Assembly (NCBI GenBank): GCA_039808465.1 | Contig: JBDHTA010000072.1 | Location: 1-18,958, forward strand | Direction: 5' to 3' | DNA from: Metarhizobium sp039808465 | GTDB lineage: Bacteria > Pseudomonadota > Alphaproteobacteria > Rhizobiales > Rhizobiaceae | Length of the DNA stretch: 18,958 nt | Part shown: positions 6,228 to 14,198 of the stretch, piece by piece | Layout: every line of letters starts with the position of its first letter | How positions within the stretch are numbered: the first letter of the stretch is position 1 | The notes under the pieces: model-generated | Told to the model about the DNA's origin: nothing | Databases searched by the model: none | The model's input: only the letters and a program-made list of their open reading frames with translations | Made by a program: the position numbers and the translations under genes

Positions 6228-6257
6228 AAATCATCCCGCAAAGCTCAAATTCTAACG
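6222..6257. repeat. Inverted pair of TTCTAACG words
   Basis: CGTTAGAA at 6222-6229 and TTCTAACG at 6250-6257 face each other across 20 bases. The first includes the stop codon of the CI-like gene. These are the rightmost copies of the word, so they also mark the right limit of the phage-like sequence that I can recognise. Confidence 0.55.
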
Positions 6258-6578
6258 GAAGCCAGCAAATGCTTGCCCGTGTCGAGGAATGCCGACTTTT
6301 TGCCGATAGAATGCCGATGAAATGCAAAATTCTGTTCGTTTTTCCTGTCGTCTCAGCAGGGAATTTTCATTCCTAAAATCGACCGTTACCCCGTATGCCT
6401 TTGATCTGGAAGATATATCAAGAAAGCCTCTTTCTAAGAAATGTCAGTACCCCCCTCAATGGGAATGAAACCGGGTTTTTTCGATCAGGAAAACGCGGAT
6501 TGTCCCTATGCACGCACCGCGCAGGCTGTAAGATCGCGGCGCACAAACGCGAGATCACAGGCATGAATTCGGCCAGCC
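6228..6578. other. Gap of 351 bases holding the probable right prophage/host boundary
   Basis: No convincing gene is seen. The stretch begins with a TTCTAACG copy, then has TGCCGA three times at exact 11-bp steps (6290, 6301, 6312). An AT-rich zone about 6321-6440 looks unlike the GC-rich host and could carry the promoter of the LuxR-type gene. The end of the Mu-like element should lie here because the genes on the right are host-type. I could not recognise a terminal TG/CA repeat or a target duplication, since the left end is outside the window. Confidence 0.45.
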
Positions 6579-7691
6579 ATGACGATTGATTTAACCAAGC
6601 TGGATCGCGCTCTCGACAAGGCCCTGGAGGCTGCCGTCGATCATGCCCTGTGGCCGGGCGTGCTGGACGATATCGTCGAGGCGACGGGCATATTCGCCGC
6701 CAACATCATTCCGGTCACGGCGCGCTCGCCCGAGATGATCATCACCACGGAGCGCATCCGGCCCGCATTCGAGACCTATTTCGCCGAGGGCTGGCATGAG
6801 CGGGAATGGCGGATGCGCGCCGTGCCGCTGCTGATGCGCGATGGCACGGCGCGGGACCAGCAATATACGTCACGGGAGGAATTTGCCCGCCACGATTATT
6901 ACCGGTTCCAGGCCAGGCATGGCGTCGGGCGCACCTGCATCATCGGCTTTTCCTCGCCCGAGGATTTTCTCGGCATGACGCTGCACCGCACCCTCGACGA
7001 CGACTTCTTCAGCAACGAGGAGGCTCGCGTGTTCCAGATGATGCGCGAACGGCTGATGATGTCCACGACCATGATGCGGCGGCTTTCCGCCAGCAAGGTC
7101 GAAGGCATGTCCGAGGCGTTCGAAACCTCGGGCGTTGCCGCGATCTTCTTCGACCGCCTTTGCCGCGTCACCCGGGCGACATCCGCCGCCGAGCAGCTTC
7201 TGGGGCAGGAGCTGCATATCTCCAACCGCCAGCTTTGCTCCCGCGACTATGCGCAAACCGCCGCGATCCAGAGGCGCATGGGCGCGATCATCTCCGAGCA
7301 ATGGCTGCGGCCGGACGGATCGCGGGGCATCATCGTCATTCCGCGTGAACACAAGCGGCCGTTGCTCCTGCGCATCCAGCGGCTCGGCGGCAATCTTCCG
7401 CAGCTTTTCGCGCATTCGACCGGGGTGTGCATCATCGAGGATCTCGACGACAGGCCGCAGATCGAGGCGCAGAGCCTGCGCCAGCTTTTCGACCTGACCG
7501 CCAGCGAAGCCAGCATCGCCGTGCTCGTCGCGCAGGGCATGCCGCTGCGCGCAGTCGCCGACAATCATTCGATGGCCTATGAAACGGTCCGCTCGCACCT
7601 CAAATCGGTGTTCAAGAAGACCGACACCGGCAGGCAGGCGGAATTGACGGCCCTGATCTCGCGCATCGGCTTCATCGATCCGAAACTGTGA
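6579..7691 (+). CDS. LuxR-type helix-turn-helix transcriptional regulator
   Basis: This 370-residue regulator has a C-terminal LuxR/FixJ-type DNA-binding domain at about residues 306-362. It shows the usual features LTASEASIAVLVAQG, an AVADNHSMAYETVRSHLKSVFKK recognition part and a TGRQAELTALI end. The N-terminal 300 residues are a probable sensor region (PAS or GAF-like). I do not see the tryptophan and aspartate pattern of acyl-homoserine-lactone receptors, nor a receiver domain, so the signal is unknown. No signal synthase gene is nearby, so it acts as a solo regulator. It converges with lolD across a terminator. The start at 6579 is the first good ATG; no strong ribosome site precedes it. 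The composition matches the host side. Confidence 0.85.
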   Translation: MTIDLTKLDRALDKALEAAVDHALWPGVLDDIVEATGIFAANIIPVTARSPEMIITTERIRPAFETYFAEGWHEREWRMRAVPLLMRDGTARDQQYTSREEFARHDYYRFQARHGVGRTCIIGFSSPEDFLGMTLHRTLDDDFFSNEEARVFQMMRERLMMSTTMMRRLSASKVEGMSEAFETSGVAAIFFDRLCRVTRATSAAEQLLGQELHISNRQLCSRDYAQTAAIQRRMGAIISEQWLRPDGSRGIIVIPREHKRPLLLRIQRLGGNLPQLFAHSTGVCIIEDLDDRPQIEAQSLRQLFDLTASEASIAVLVAQGMPLRAVADNHSMAYETVRSHLKSVFKKTDTGRQAELTALISRIGFIDPKL

Positions 7692-7709
7692 TCCCGAACG
7701 ACGCCGAAC

Positions 7710-7739
7710 AAAAAACCCGGCTGCCGCAGCGCCGGGTTT
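7710..7739 (-). terminator. Terminator between convergent LuxR-type gene and lolD
   Basis: AAACCCGGC at 7713-7721 pairs with GCCGGGTTT at 7731-7739 over a nine-base loop. On the minus strand the stem is followed by six Ts, so it ends the long minus-strand operon after lolD. On the plus strand it may also stop the LuxR-type gene, though the T tract there is short. Confidence 0.8.
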
Positions 7740-7766
7740 CCGTTCGTTCCGCCTCGACCGGCAGGG

Positions 7767-8450
7767 TCAGAATTCCTCGATCCTGCCATCGGCGATAGTG
7801 ACGCGGCGATCCATGCGGGCGGCCAGCTCGTGATTGTGCGTGGCGATCAGCGCCGCAAGGCCGGACTGGCGCACCAGCGCCTCCAGCGCGTCGAAGACAT
7901 AATGAGCGGTTTCGGGATCGAGATTGCCGGTCGGCTCATCCGCCAGCAGCACCATCGGCGCATTGGCGACGGCGCGGGCAATCGCCACGCGCTGCTGCTC
8001 GCCGCCGGAAAGCTCCGCCGGGCGATGATCGCCGCGATGGCCGATGCGCATGTAATCCAGCAATTGCGCGGCGCGCTCGCGGGTTTCATTCCACGGCAGG
8101 CCGCTGATCAGTTGCGGCATCATGATGTTTTCCAGCGCCGAAAACTCCGGCAGCAGGTGGTGGAACTGGTAGACGAAGCCGATATCGGCGCGGCGGATGG
8201 CGGTGCGCTCGTCATCGGGAAGATTGTTGCAGGCGCGGCCGTTGATGAAGACATCGCCCTCCTGCGGATGCTCCAGCAGCCCCGCCACATGCAGCAGCGT
8301 CGATTTGCCGGTGCCGGAAGGAGCCACCAGCGCGACGATTTCGCCGCTATGCAGCGTCAGGTCGGCGCCCTTGAGGATGGACAGGAGCGTATCGCCCTGC
8401 CCGTAGGAGCGTTCCACGCCGGAAAGCTGCAATGCGATCTGCCGTTTCAT
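7767..8450 (-). CDS. lolD: Lipoprotein-releasing ABC transporter ATPase LolD
   Basis: LolD is the cytoplasmic ATPase that powers release of outer-membrane lipoproteins from the inner membrane to the carrier LolA. The 227 residues have all ABC motifs: Walker A APSGTGKST at about 44-52, Q-loop VYQFHHLLPEF near 93-103, signature LSGGEQQRVAIARA at 147-160, Walker B VLLADEP at 167-173, and the H-loop histidine at about 205. The first glycine of the Walker A is alanine, but the essential GKS is kept. It lies 10 bases downstream of the permease gene and is the last gene before the terminator. The family and pairing make the identification secure; MacB-like exporters are the main alternative. Confidence 0.93.
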   Translation of the reverse strand: MKRQIALQLSGVERSYGQGDTLLSILKGADLTLHSGEIVALVAPSGTGKSTLLHVAGLLEHPQEGDVFINGRACNNLPDDERTAIRRADIGFVYQFHHLLPEFSALENIMMPQLISGLPWNETRERAAQLLDYMRIGHRGDHRPAELSGGEQQRVAIARAVANAPMVLLADEPTGNLDPETAHYVFDALEALVRQSGLAALIATHNHELAARMDRRVTIADGRIEEF

Positions 8451-8460
8451 CGGGACATCC

Positions 8461-9768
8461 TTATTCGTATCGCAGCGCTTGCACCGGATCGAGGCGCGAG
8501 GCCCGCCAGGCCGGAACGATGGTGGCGAGGAAGGACAGCGCCAGCGCCATCACCACCACGGAAACCGTTTCCCCGGCATTCATGTCGGCCGGAAGCTGGC
8601 TGAGGAAATAGAGTTCCGGATTGAACAGCGTGGTTCCGGAAATCCAGGAGAAGAATTGCCGGATCGATTCGACATTCAGACAGACGATGACGCCGAGCAC
8701 GACGCCCGCAAGCGTGCCCGCCGTGCCGATGGCCGCGCCCGTCATGAAGAAGATGCGCATGATCGAGCCCGATGTCGCGCCCATGGTGCGCAGGATGGCG
8801 ATATCGCTGCCCTTGTCCTTCACCAGCATGATCAGGCCGGAAATGATGTTCAGCGCCGCCACCAGAACGATCAGCGTCAGGATCATGAACATCACGTTGC
8901 GCTCGACCTGGAGGGCGGAGAAGAAGGTCTGGTTGCGCTGGCGCCAGTCGGTGATGAAGATCTGCCGCTCGGCGGCGTCTTCCAGTTGCGGGCGCAGATC
9001 GTCCACGTCATCCGGATTGGCGACGAACAGCTCGATTGACTGCACGATGCCTTCGGCGTTGAAGTAAAGCTGCGCTTCTTCCAGAGGCATGTAGATGATC
9101 GAGCTGTCATATTCCGACATGCCGATTTCGAAGATGCCGGAGACCGTATAGGCCTTGATGCGCGGGTTGACGCCCATCGGCGTCACGTCGCCTTCCGGCG
9201 ACATCAGCGTGATCTGGTCGCCCGCCGTCAGCCCGAGCTGGCTGGCCATGCGCGAGCCGATCAGCACGCCCTCGCCGCTGTCGAAACTGGCGGTGTCGCC
9301 GCTGCGGATATTGCCGGAGACGGTTTTCAGCAGCTTCAGATCCTCGGGCCGGATGCCGCGCACCAGCGCGCCGGTGCCTGCCCCGCCCTTGCCGGAAGCC
9401 AGCGTCTGGCCCTCCACCAGCGGCAGCGCCATGGTGACGCCCGGCACGGAGGTGAATTTCTTCGCCAGCGCCGCGTAATTGTCGAGCGGCGAATCGATCG
9501 GCTGCACGATCATGTGACCGTTGACGCCGAGAATCCGCGAAATCAGCTCGGTGCGGAAGCCGTTCATCACCGCCATGACGATGATGAGCGTCGCCACGCC
9601 GAGCATGATCCCCAGAAAGGAGAACCCGGCGATCACCGAAATGAAAGCTTCCTTGCGCCGCGCGCGCAGATAGCGCCACGCGACGACCCGTTCAAATGCC
9701 GAGAACGGCCGGCTTGCCCTGCTTTTCACCGCAGGGGCCGCCTTCTGCTTGCCCGCATCCGCCGCCAT
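8461..9768 (-). CDS. lolC: Lipoprotein-releasing ABC transporter permease LolC/LolE
   Basis: This is the FtsX-type inner-membrane permease that works with LolD to extract lipoproteins. The 435 residues show the family layout: a cytoplasmic N-terminus with FERVVAWRYLRARR, a first membrane helix at about 44-68, a large periplasmic domain from about 70 to 290, three more helices near 290-318, 340-365 and 395-420, and the characteristic end ASRLDPVQALRYE. Only one permease gene is present, where gammaproteobacteria such as E. coli have separate LolC and LolE, so it probably acts as a homodimer. The symbol could equally be lolE. It starts 17 bases after the proS stop and is in the same operon. Confidence 0.9.
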   Translation of the reverse strand: MAADAGKQKAAPAVKSRASRPFSAFERVVAWRYLRARRKEAFISVIAGFSFLGIMLGVATLIIVMAVMNGFRTELISRILGVNGHMIVQPIDSPLDNYAALAKKFTSVPGVTMALPLVEGQTLASGKGGAGTGALVRGIRPEDLKLLKTVSGNIRSGDTASFDSGEGVLIGSRMASQLGLTAGDQITLMSPEGDVTPMGVNPRIKAYTVSGIFEIGMSEYDSSIIYMPLEEAQLYFNAEGIVQSIELFVANPDDVDDLRPQLEDAAERQIFITDWRQRNQTFFSALQVERNVMFMILTLIVLVAALNIISGLIMLVKDKGSDIAILRTMGATSGSIMRIFFMTGAAIGTAGTLAGVVLGVIVCLNVESIRQFFSWISGTTLFNPELYFLSQLPADMNAGETVSVVVMALALSFLATIVPAWRASRLDPVQALRYE

Positions 9769-9785
9769 GCAAACTCCCTGTTCCG

Positions 9786-11108
9786 TCAGCCCAGCAGCTT
9801 GTTGATTGCCGCTTCCACCGTCACCGTTTCACGCGCGCCGGTCTTACGGTCCTTCAGTTCCACTTCGCCGCTGGCGAGCGCGCGCGGCCCGGCGATCACC
9901 TGCATCGGCACGCCGATCAGGTCTGCCGTCGCGAATTTCTGGCCAGCGCGGTCGTCGGTGTCGTCCAGCAGCGGATCCTTGCCCGCATTGCGCAGCGCCG
10001 TGTAGATGCGCTCGCAGGCCTCGTCGCAGACCGCGTCGCCCGCCTTCATGTTGATGATGACGGCATCGAAAGGCGCCACCGATGCGGGCCAGATGATGCC
10101 GTTTTCATCATGAGACGCCTCGATGATGGCGGGCACAAGGCGCGTCGGACCGATGCCGTAGGAGCCCATATGCACCAGATGCTCCTTGCCGTCAGGTCCT
10201 TGCACCTTGGCGCCCATCGGCTCGGAATATTTCGTGCCGAAATAGAAGATGTGGCCGACCTCGATGCCACGCGCCGACAGGCGCTCGCCTTCGGGAATGG
10301 CGTCGAAGGCCGCTTCGTCATGCATTTCGGAGGTTGCGGCATAAACCGAGGTCCACTTGTCGAAGATCGCCTTCAGGCCCTCGACATCGTCGAAATCCGT
10401 ATCGGCGGCCGGGATGTCGAAATTGACGAAATCGCGGTGGCAGAACACTTCCGACTCGCCGGTATCGGCGAGAATGATGAATTCGTGGCTGAGATTGCCG
10501 CCGATCGGGCCGGTATCGGCGCGCATGGGAATGGCGCGCAGGCCAAGCCGCGTGAAGGTGCGCAGATAGGCCGCGAACATCTTGTTATAGGAATGCTCGG
10601 CGCCTTCGCGGGTCAGGTCGAAGGAATAGGCGTCCTTCATCAGAAACTCACGCGAGCGCATGGTGCCGAAGCGCGGGCGGATCTCGTCACGGAACTTGAG
10701 CTGGATGTGGTAGAGGTTCAGCGGCAGGTTCTTGTAGGACTTCACATAGGAACGGAAGATGTCGGTGATCATCTCCTCATTCGTGGGGCCGTAGAGCATC
10801 GGGCGCTCCTGGCGGTCCTTGATGCGCAGCATCTCCTTGCCATAGGCGTCGTAGCGGCCGCTTTCCTGCCAAAGCTCGGCGGATTGCAGCGTCGGCATCA
10901 GAAGCTCGATGGCGCCAGAGCGGTTCTGCTCCTCGCGGATGATGGCGTTGACCTTGTCGAGAACCCGCTTGCCCAGCGGCAGCCAGCTATAGATGCCCTG
11001 CGACTGCTGGCGGATCATGCCGGTGCGCAGCATCAGCCGGTGAGAAACGATCTCCGCTTCCTTGGGGTTTTCCTTCAGAATGGGCATGAAAAAGCGGGAA
11101 AGACGCAT
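9786..11108 (-). CDS. proS: Prolyl-tRNA synthetase, short alphaproteobacterial form
   Basis: The enzyme attaches proline to tRNA-Pro in the cytoplasm. The 440 residues contain the class II signatures: motif 1 in the region of about 40-73, the proline-binding GPTNEEMIT at about 107-115, motif 2 FRDEIRPRFGTMRSREFLMKDAYSF at about 139-163 (quoted in part as FRDEIRPRFG), and motif 3 GSYGIGPTRLVPAIIE at about 315-330. A C-terminal anticodon-binding domain follows from about 345. The roughly 180-residue editing insertion found in most bacterial enzymes between motifs 2 and 3 is absent, with only a short connector at about 222-280. Short forms of this kind are known in alphaproteobacteria. Alanine mischarging would then need a separate trans-editing protein. 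It has a 579-base leader gap upstream. Confidence 0.95.
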   Translation of the reverse strand: MRLSRFFMPILKENPKEAEIVSHRLMLRTGMIRQQSQGIYSWLPLGKRVLDKVNAIIREEQNRSGAIELLMPTLQSAELWQESGRYDAYGKEMLRIKDRQERPMLYGPTNEEMITDIFRSYVKSYKNLPLNLYHIQLKFRDEIRPRFGTMRSREFLMKDAYSFDLTREGAEHSYNKMFAAYLRTFTRLGLRAIPMRADTGPIGGNLSHEFIILADTGESEVFCHRDFVNFDIPAADTDFDDVEGLKAIFDKWTSVYAATSEMHDEAAFDAIPEGERLSARGIEVGHIFYFGTKYSEPMGAKVQGPDGKEHLVHMGSYGIGPTRLVPAIIEASHDENGIIWPASVAPFDAVIINMKAGDAVCDEACERIYTALRNAGKDPLLDDTDDRAGQKFATADLIGVPMQVIAGPRALASGEVELKDRKTGARETVTVEAAINKLLG

Positions 11109-11687
11109 CGGCTAAAATTCCAGACGGTGGGATACGGGTTTGCGACGGGGAATCAGCGCGAAAGGCCGATCAGTTCATCTGTCTTATCTGCTTCGCCGGG
11201 GGAAGAAAACCCGCCCGGAACGCCTCCGCAGCTTCGGGCCGCGACTTCCGGCAATCGCAGCGCGAAGCCGCAATGATTTCAAGGCAAAATTGAGGCGCCA
11301 GCACAACAAATAGCCCCGGATTCCTGTCAACAGAAAAATTCTCGGCAACTGTAGCAAAAATGCAAAAAAGTGGATGACAAGGCTCATTCCTTGGGCTAGG
11401 TTCAGCTCAGAAAAGAGGCAGGGAGATTAAATTCTTGTCGTTTCGCGGTTAAAGTCTTGGGAGGATCAGGTCTTAGGCGCGCTCGTTCGCAGCCCCGGCA
11501 ACGGTAGAAGATCACGCGATAATTACAAAACAAGGCTTTGGCCTTGTTTTTTTTTGCCTTTTGCCCGGCCTGCGGGCCAGCAGCCTGCCCTGCTGCAAGA
11601 GAGTCAGATTAACCCGGATATCGTTACCGATTTATGAAGACGGCGTGGAGCGCCGCCGGACGCTCATCCATTTTTGCTGGAAACGCT
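11109..11687. other. Gap of 579 bases upstream of proS with no clear gene
   Basis: No frame here looks like a real protein. It should carry the proS promoter: on the minus strand a TTGACA is at 11325-11330, but the -10 match 17 bases on is poor, so I do not claim it. On the plus strand a very strong terminator (11527-11555) ends something for which no gene is seen. From about 11400 to 11526 the sequence is a candidate small RNA body. GC-rich inverted stretches follow at about 11566-11600. Confidence 0.5.
11527..11555 (+). terminator. Orphan rho-independent terminator on plus strand
   Basis: AAAACAAGGC at 11527-11536 pairs perfectly with GCCTTGTTTT at 11541-11550 over a four-base loop, followed by a nine-T run (11547-11555). 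On the minus strand the T tract is much weaker. The genes on both sides are on the minus strand, so it does not end any visible plus-strand gene. Confidence 0.85.
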
Positions 11688-11981
11688 TTAATCGACGCCG
11701 TTCGGCCCCGCCTGCTCGAATGCGGGAATCAGCCGCGGCAGGTTGTCGAAGCTCACGCCGGAATAGACGGAAAACACATGCCAGGCGCCATAGATCAGCG
11801 CCGAAACCAGCGTGGTGAGCAGAAACACCTTTCGGGCCTGGAAGCGCGCCGGGGCGCTTTCCACCGTTCCCGGCACGACTTCGTTGTCTTCCGCTTGCGT
11901 GCGCAGGCCGATCGGCAGGATGGCGAACAATGTCAGCCACCAGATGATGAAATAGACGGCAAAGATCGAAAATAGCTGCAT
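11688..11981 (-). CDS. DUF1467 family small membrane protein
   Basis: This 97-residue inner-membrane protein belongs by pattern to the DUF1467 family, which is conserved in alphaproteobacteria and has no known function. It has two membrane helices, about residues 2-22 (SIFAVYFIIWWLTLFAILP) and about 53-72 (KVFLLTTLVSALIYGAWHVF), separated by a polar acidic loop, and a short C-terminal tail. I chose the ATG at 11981 because GGAGG lies five bases upstream. An in-frame ATG five codons earlier (11996) has no such site. It follows the epimerase gene by 104 bases, in the same direction, in an order typical of this bacterial group. Confidence 0.82.
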   Translation of the reverse strand: MQLFSIFAVYFIIWWLTLFAILPIGLRTQAEDNEVVPGTVESAPARFQARKVFLLTTLVSALIYGAWHVFSVYSGVSFDNLPRLIPAFEQAGPNGVD

Positions 11982-12015
11982 CCTGCCCTCCGGCATGGCT
12001 TCGGTAACGCCCGGC

Positions 12016-12035
12016 CCGCCATCGGGCGATGGCGG
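12016..12035. repeat. Perfect hairpin between mce and DUF1467 gene
   Basis: CCGCCATCG and CGATGGCGG form a 9-bp stem around a GG loop. No T tract follows on either strand. It could be an RNA processing or stability element in the operon transcript, or a chance GC-rich palindrome. Confidence 0.4.
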
Positions 12036-12085
12036 CGAGCGCCCGCATTAACGACCGGCGGCCCGAAAGGCAACCGGCCGAAACG

Positions 12086-12490
12086 TCACACCTGCTCCAG
12101 TTCGACCAGCGTGCCGCAGAAATCCTTGGGGTGCAGGAACAGCACAGGCTTGCCATGCGCGCCGATTTTCGGCTCGCCATTGCCAAGCACGCGCGCGCCG
12201 TCGCGGATCAGCTTGTCGCGGGCGGCAAGGATGTCGTCCACCTCATAGCAGATGTGGTGCATGCCGCCATCCGGGCTTTTCGCCAGAAAGGCCGCGATCG
12301 GCGATGTCTCGCCGAGCGGTTCCAGCAGCTCCACCTTGGTATTCGGCAGCTCGATGAAAACCACCGTCACGCCGTGCTCTGGCAGCAACTGCTTTTCGGA
12401 AACCGACGCGCCGAGGATATCGCGATAGGTCGCGGTCGCCTTGTCGATATCCGGCACGGCGATGGCGATATGGTTGATTCGTCCCAGCAT
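12086..12490 (-). CDS. mce: Methylmalonyl-CoA epimerase
   Basis: The enzyme interconverts the 2R and 2S forms of methylmalonyl-CoA in propionate metabolism, supplying the mutase. The 134-residue protein is a vicinal-oxygen-chelate (glyoxalase) fold with two beta-alpha-beta-beta-beta repeats. Likely metal ligands are H7 in RINHIAIAVPD, H79 in GGMHHICYEV and E130 in CGTLVELEQV; GEPKIGAHGKPVLFLHPKD is typical of the family. I take the ATG at 12490 rather than the TTG two codons earlier because AGGA is then nine bases upstream. It follows rnj by 22 bases, a pairing frequent in alphaproteobacteria. Other glyoxalase-fold enzymes are less likely. Confidence 0.92.
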   Translation of the reverse strand: MLGRINHIAIAVPDIDKATATYRDILGASVSEKQLLPEHGVTVVFIELPNTKVELLEPLGETSPIAAFLAKSPDGGMHHICYEVDDILAARDKLIRDGARVLGNGEPKIGAHGKPVLFLHPKDFCGTLVELEQV

Positions 12491-12512
12491 GCGCAAACGT
12501 CCTTCCCTGCCC

Positions 12513-14198
12513 TCAAACTTTGTTGAGGAAAACCGTCACCAGCGGCTTCTTGCCCCAGGCTTCATTGGCCGTGGAGCGCACGGCGCGGCGCACCGCCTCG
12601 CGCACCGTCTCCAGATCCTTGCGGCGCGCGCGCGGAATGCTTTCGACCGCGCCCAGCACCGCGTCATAGAGCGTGTCGTTCATGTCCTCGCCTTCATAAT
12701 CATATTCCGGCAGGCCGATCGTCACCACATCGGGATCGCCGACGAAATCATAGCGGCTGTCGAGCAGCACGCTGATGGCGACATGACCGGCGAAGGACAG
12801 CTTGCGCCGCTCGCCGACGCCCATTTCCTCGTAATCGCCGATCAGCTTGCCATCCTTGAAGATGCGGCCATGCGGGGCTTCGTCCACCACCTCGGCCGGT
12901 CCAGGCGCCAGCCGCAGCACATCGCCGTTGCGCACCTTCGGGATAACGGCGATGCCGGATTTGAAGCCCAGTTCCGCCTGCCCCACCAGATGCGCGGCCT
13001 CGCCATGCACCGGCACCAGAATCTGCGGCCGCACCCAGGCATACATCTGCTGCAATTCGCTGCGGCGCGGATGGCCGGAGACATGCACCAGCGCATCGGC
13101 GTCGGTGACGATGCGGATGCCCTGCTCGATCAGCCCGTTCTTGATATCCTGAATGGCCTTTTCGTTGCCGGGGATGGCGCGTGAGGAAAACACCACCGTA
13201 TCGCCGGGCGCGACGGAGATATTGCGCATCTCCTCCCGCGACAGCTTGGCCAGCGCCGCCCGCGCCTCGCCCTGGCTGCCGGTGAGGATGACGACCACCT
13301 TGTTGCGCGGCAGCGAGGCATATTGATCCTCGGAAATGAAGGGCTTGATGCCTTCCATCAGCCCGATATCGCGGGCGACGTCGACCACGCGCTTCAGCGA
13401 ACTGCCGAGCAGCAGCACCTCGCGGCCCGCCGCTTCCGCCGCCTCCGCCACCGAGCGGATACGCCCGACATTCGAGGAGAAGGTCGTCACCAGCACCCGG
13501 CCCTCGGCCGTCTCGATGATCGAGCGCAGCCCCTCGCCCACCTCTTTCTCGGAGGGCGAAATGCCGTCGCGCAGGGCATTGGTGGAATCGCACATCAGCG
13601 CCAGCACGCCCTCATCGCCCAGCGCCCGGAACCGCGCCTCGTCGGTGAGCGGCCCCATGGAGGGTGCCACGTCGATCTTCCAGTCGCCGGTATGAACGAT
13701 ATTGCCGAGCGGCGTGCGGATCATCAGCGCCATCGGCTCGGGGATCGAGTGATTGACAGCCACCGCTTCGATATTGAACGGGCCGACATTGATGACATCG
13801 CCCGCCTTGAACAAGGTCACCGGAATGTCGCCGCGCGATTCCTCATATTTGCGCTTGGCTTCTAGCAGGCCCGCCGTAAACGCCGAGGCATAGACCGGCA
13901 CGTTCAGCCCCGGCCACAGATCGTTCAGCGCGCCGTAGTGATCCTCATGCGCATGCGTGATGACGATGCCCTTGAGGTTGTGGCGCTCTTCCGCCAGAAA
14001 ACGGATATCCGGCAGCACCAGATCGACGCCCGGCAGATCGAGCCCCGGAAAGGTGACGCCGCAATCGACCATGATCCATTGCCGTTTCGAGGGCGGGCCA
14101 TAACCGTACAGCGCAAGGTTCATGCCGATCTCGCCGACACCGCCCAGCGGCAGAAACACCAGCTCATCCTTGCTCGCCATCGCCTTAACCTCACTCAT
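12513..14198 (-). CDS. rnj: Ribonuclease J
   Basis: RNase J is a cytoplasmic metallo-beta-lactamase/beta-CASP nuclease acting in rRNA maturation and mRNA decay, with 5'-to-3' exonuclease and endonuclease activity. The 561 residues carry the zinc motif THAHEDHYGAL at about 81-91, H150 (AVNHSIPE), the HTGDWKID segment at about 169-176, a beta-CASP domain from about 210 to 360, and the late motifs SGHPRRSELQQM and LVPVHGE. The length is normal. The ATG at 14198 overlaps the birA stop as ATGA, implying coupled translation. A second ATG at 14180 (MASKDELV) has a better ribosome site (GAGG/AAGG) and may be the true start. Confidence 0.94.
   Translation of the reverse strand: MSEVKAMASKDELVFLPLGGVGEIGMNLALYGYGPPSKRQWIMVDCGVTFPGLDLPGVDLVLPDIRFLAEERHNLKGIVITHAHEDHYGALNDLWPGLNVPVYASAFTAGLLEAKRKYEESRGDIPVTLFKAGDVINVGPFNIEAVAVNHSIPEPMALMIRTPLGNIVHTGDWKIDVAPSMGPLTDEARFRALGDEGVLALMCDSTNALRDGISPSEKEVGEGLRSIIETAEGRVLVTTFSSNVGRIRSVAEAAEAAGREVLLLGSSLKRVVDVARDIGLMEGIKPFISEDQYASLPRNKVVVILTGSQGEARAALAKLSREEMRNISVAPGDTVVFSSRAIPGNEKAIQDIKNGLIEQGIRIVTDADALVHVSGHPRRSELQQMYAWVRPQILVPVHGEAAHLVGQAELGFKSGIAVIPKVRNGDVLRLAPGPAEVVDEAPHGRIFKDGKLIGDYEEMGVGERRKLSFAGHVAISVLLDSRYDFVGDPDVVTIGLPEYDYEGEDMNDTLYDAVLGAVESIPRARRKDLETVREAVRRAVRSTANEAWGKKPLVTVFLNKV

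Noticed and set aside
6395..6589. Plus-strand frame of 64 codons upstream of the LuxR-type gene
   Set aside because: No ribosome site, odd composition, and it runs into the start of the regulator in another frame; more likely leader and promoter sequence.
9696..11276. Long plus-strand open frame (526 codons) opposite proS
   Set aside because: It lies over the well-supported proS gene on the other strand; its His- and Arg-rich low-complexity translation is typical of antisense frames in GC-rich DNA.
11302..11330. Sigma-70 promoter for proS (TTGACA at 11325-11330, minus strand)
   Set aside because: The -35 match is perfect but the hexamer 17 bases on (GTTGTG) is a poor -10, so I do not list it as a feature.
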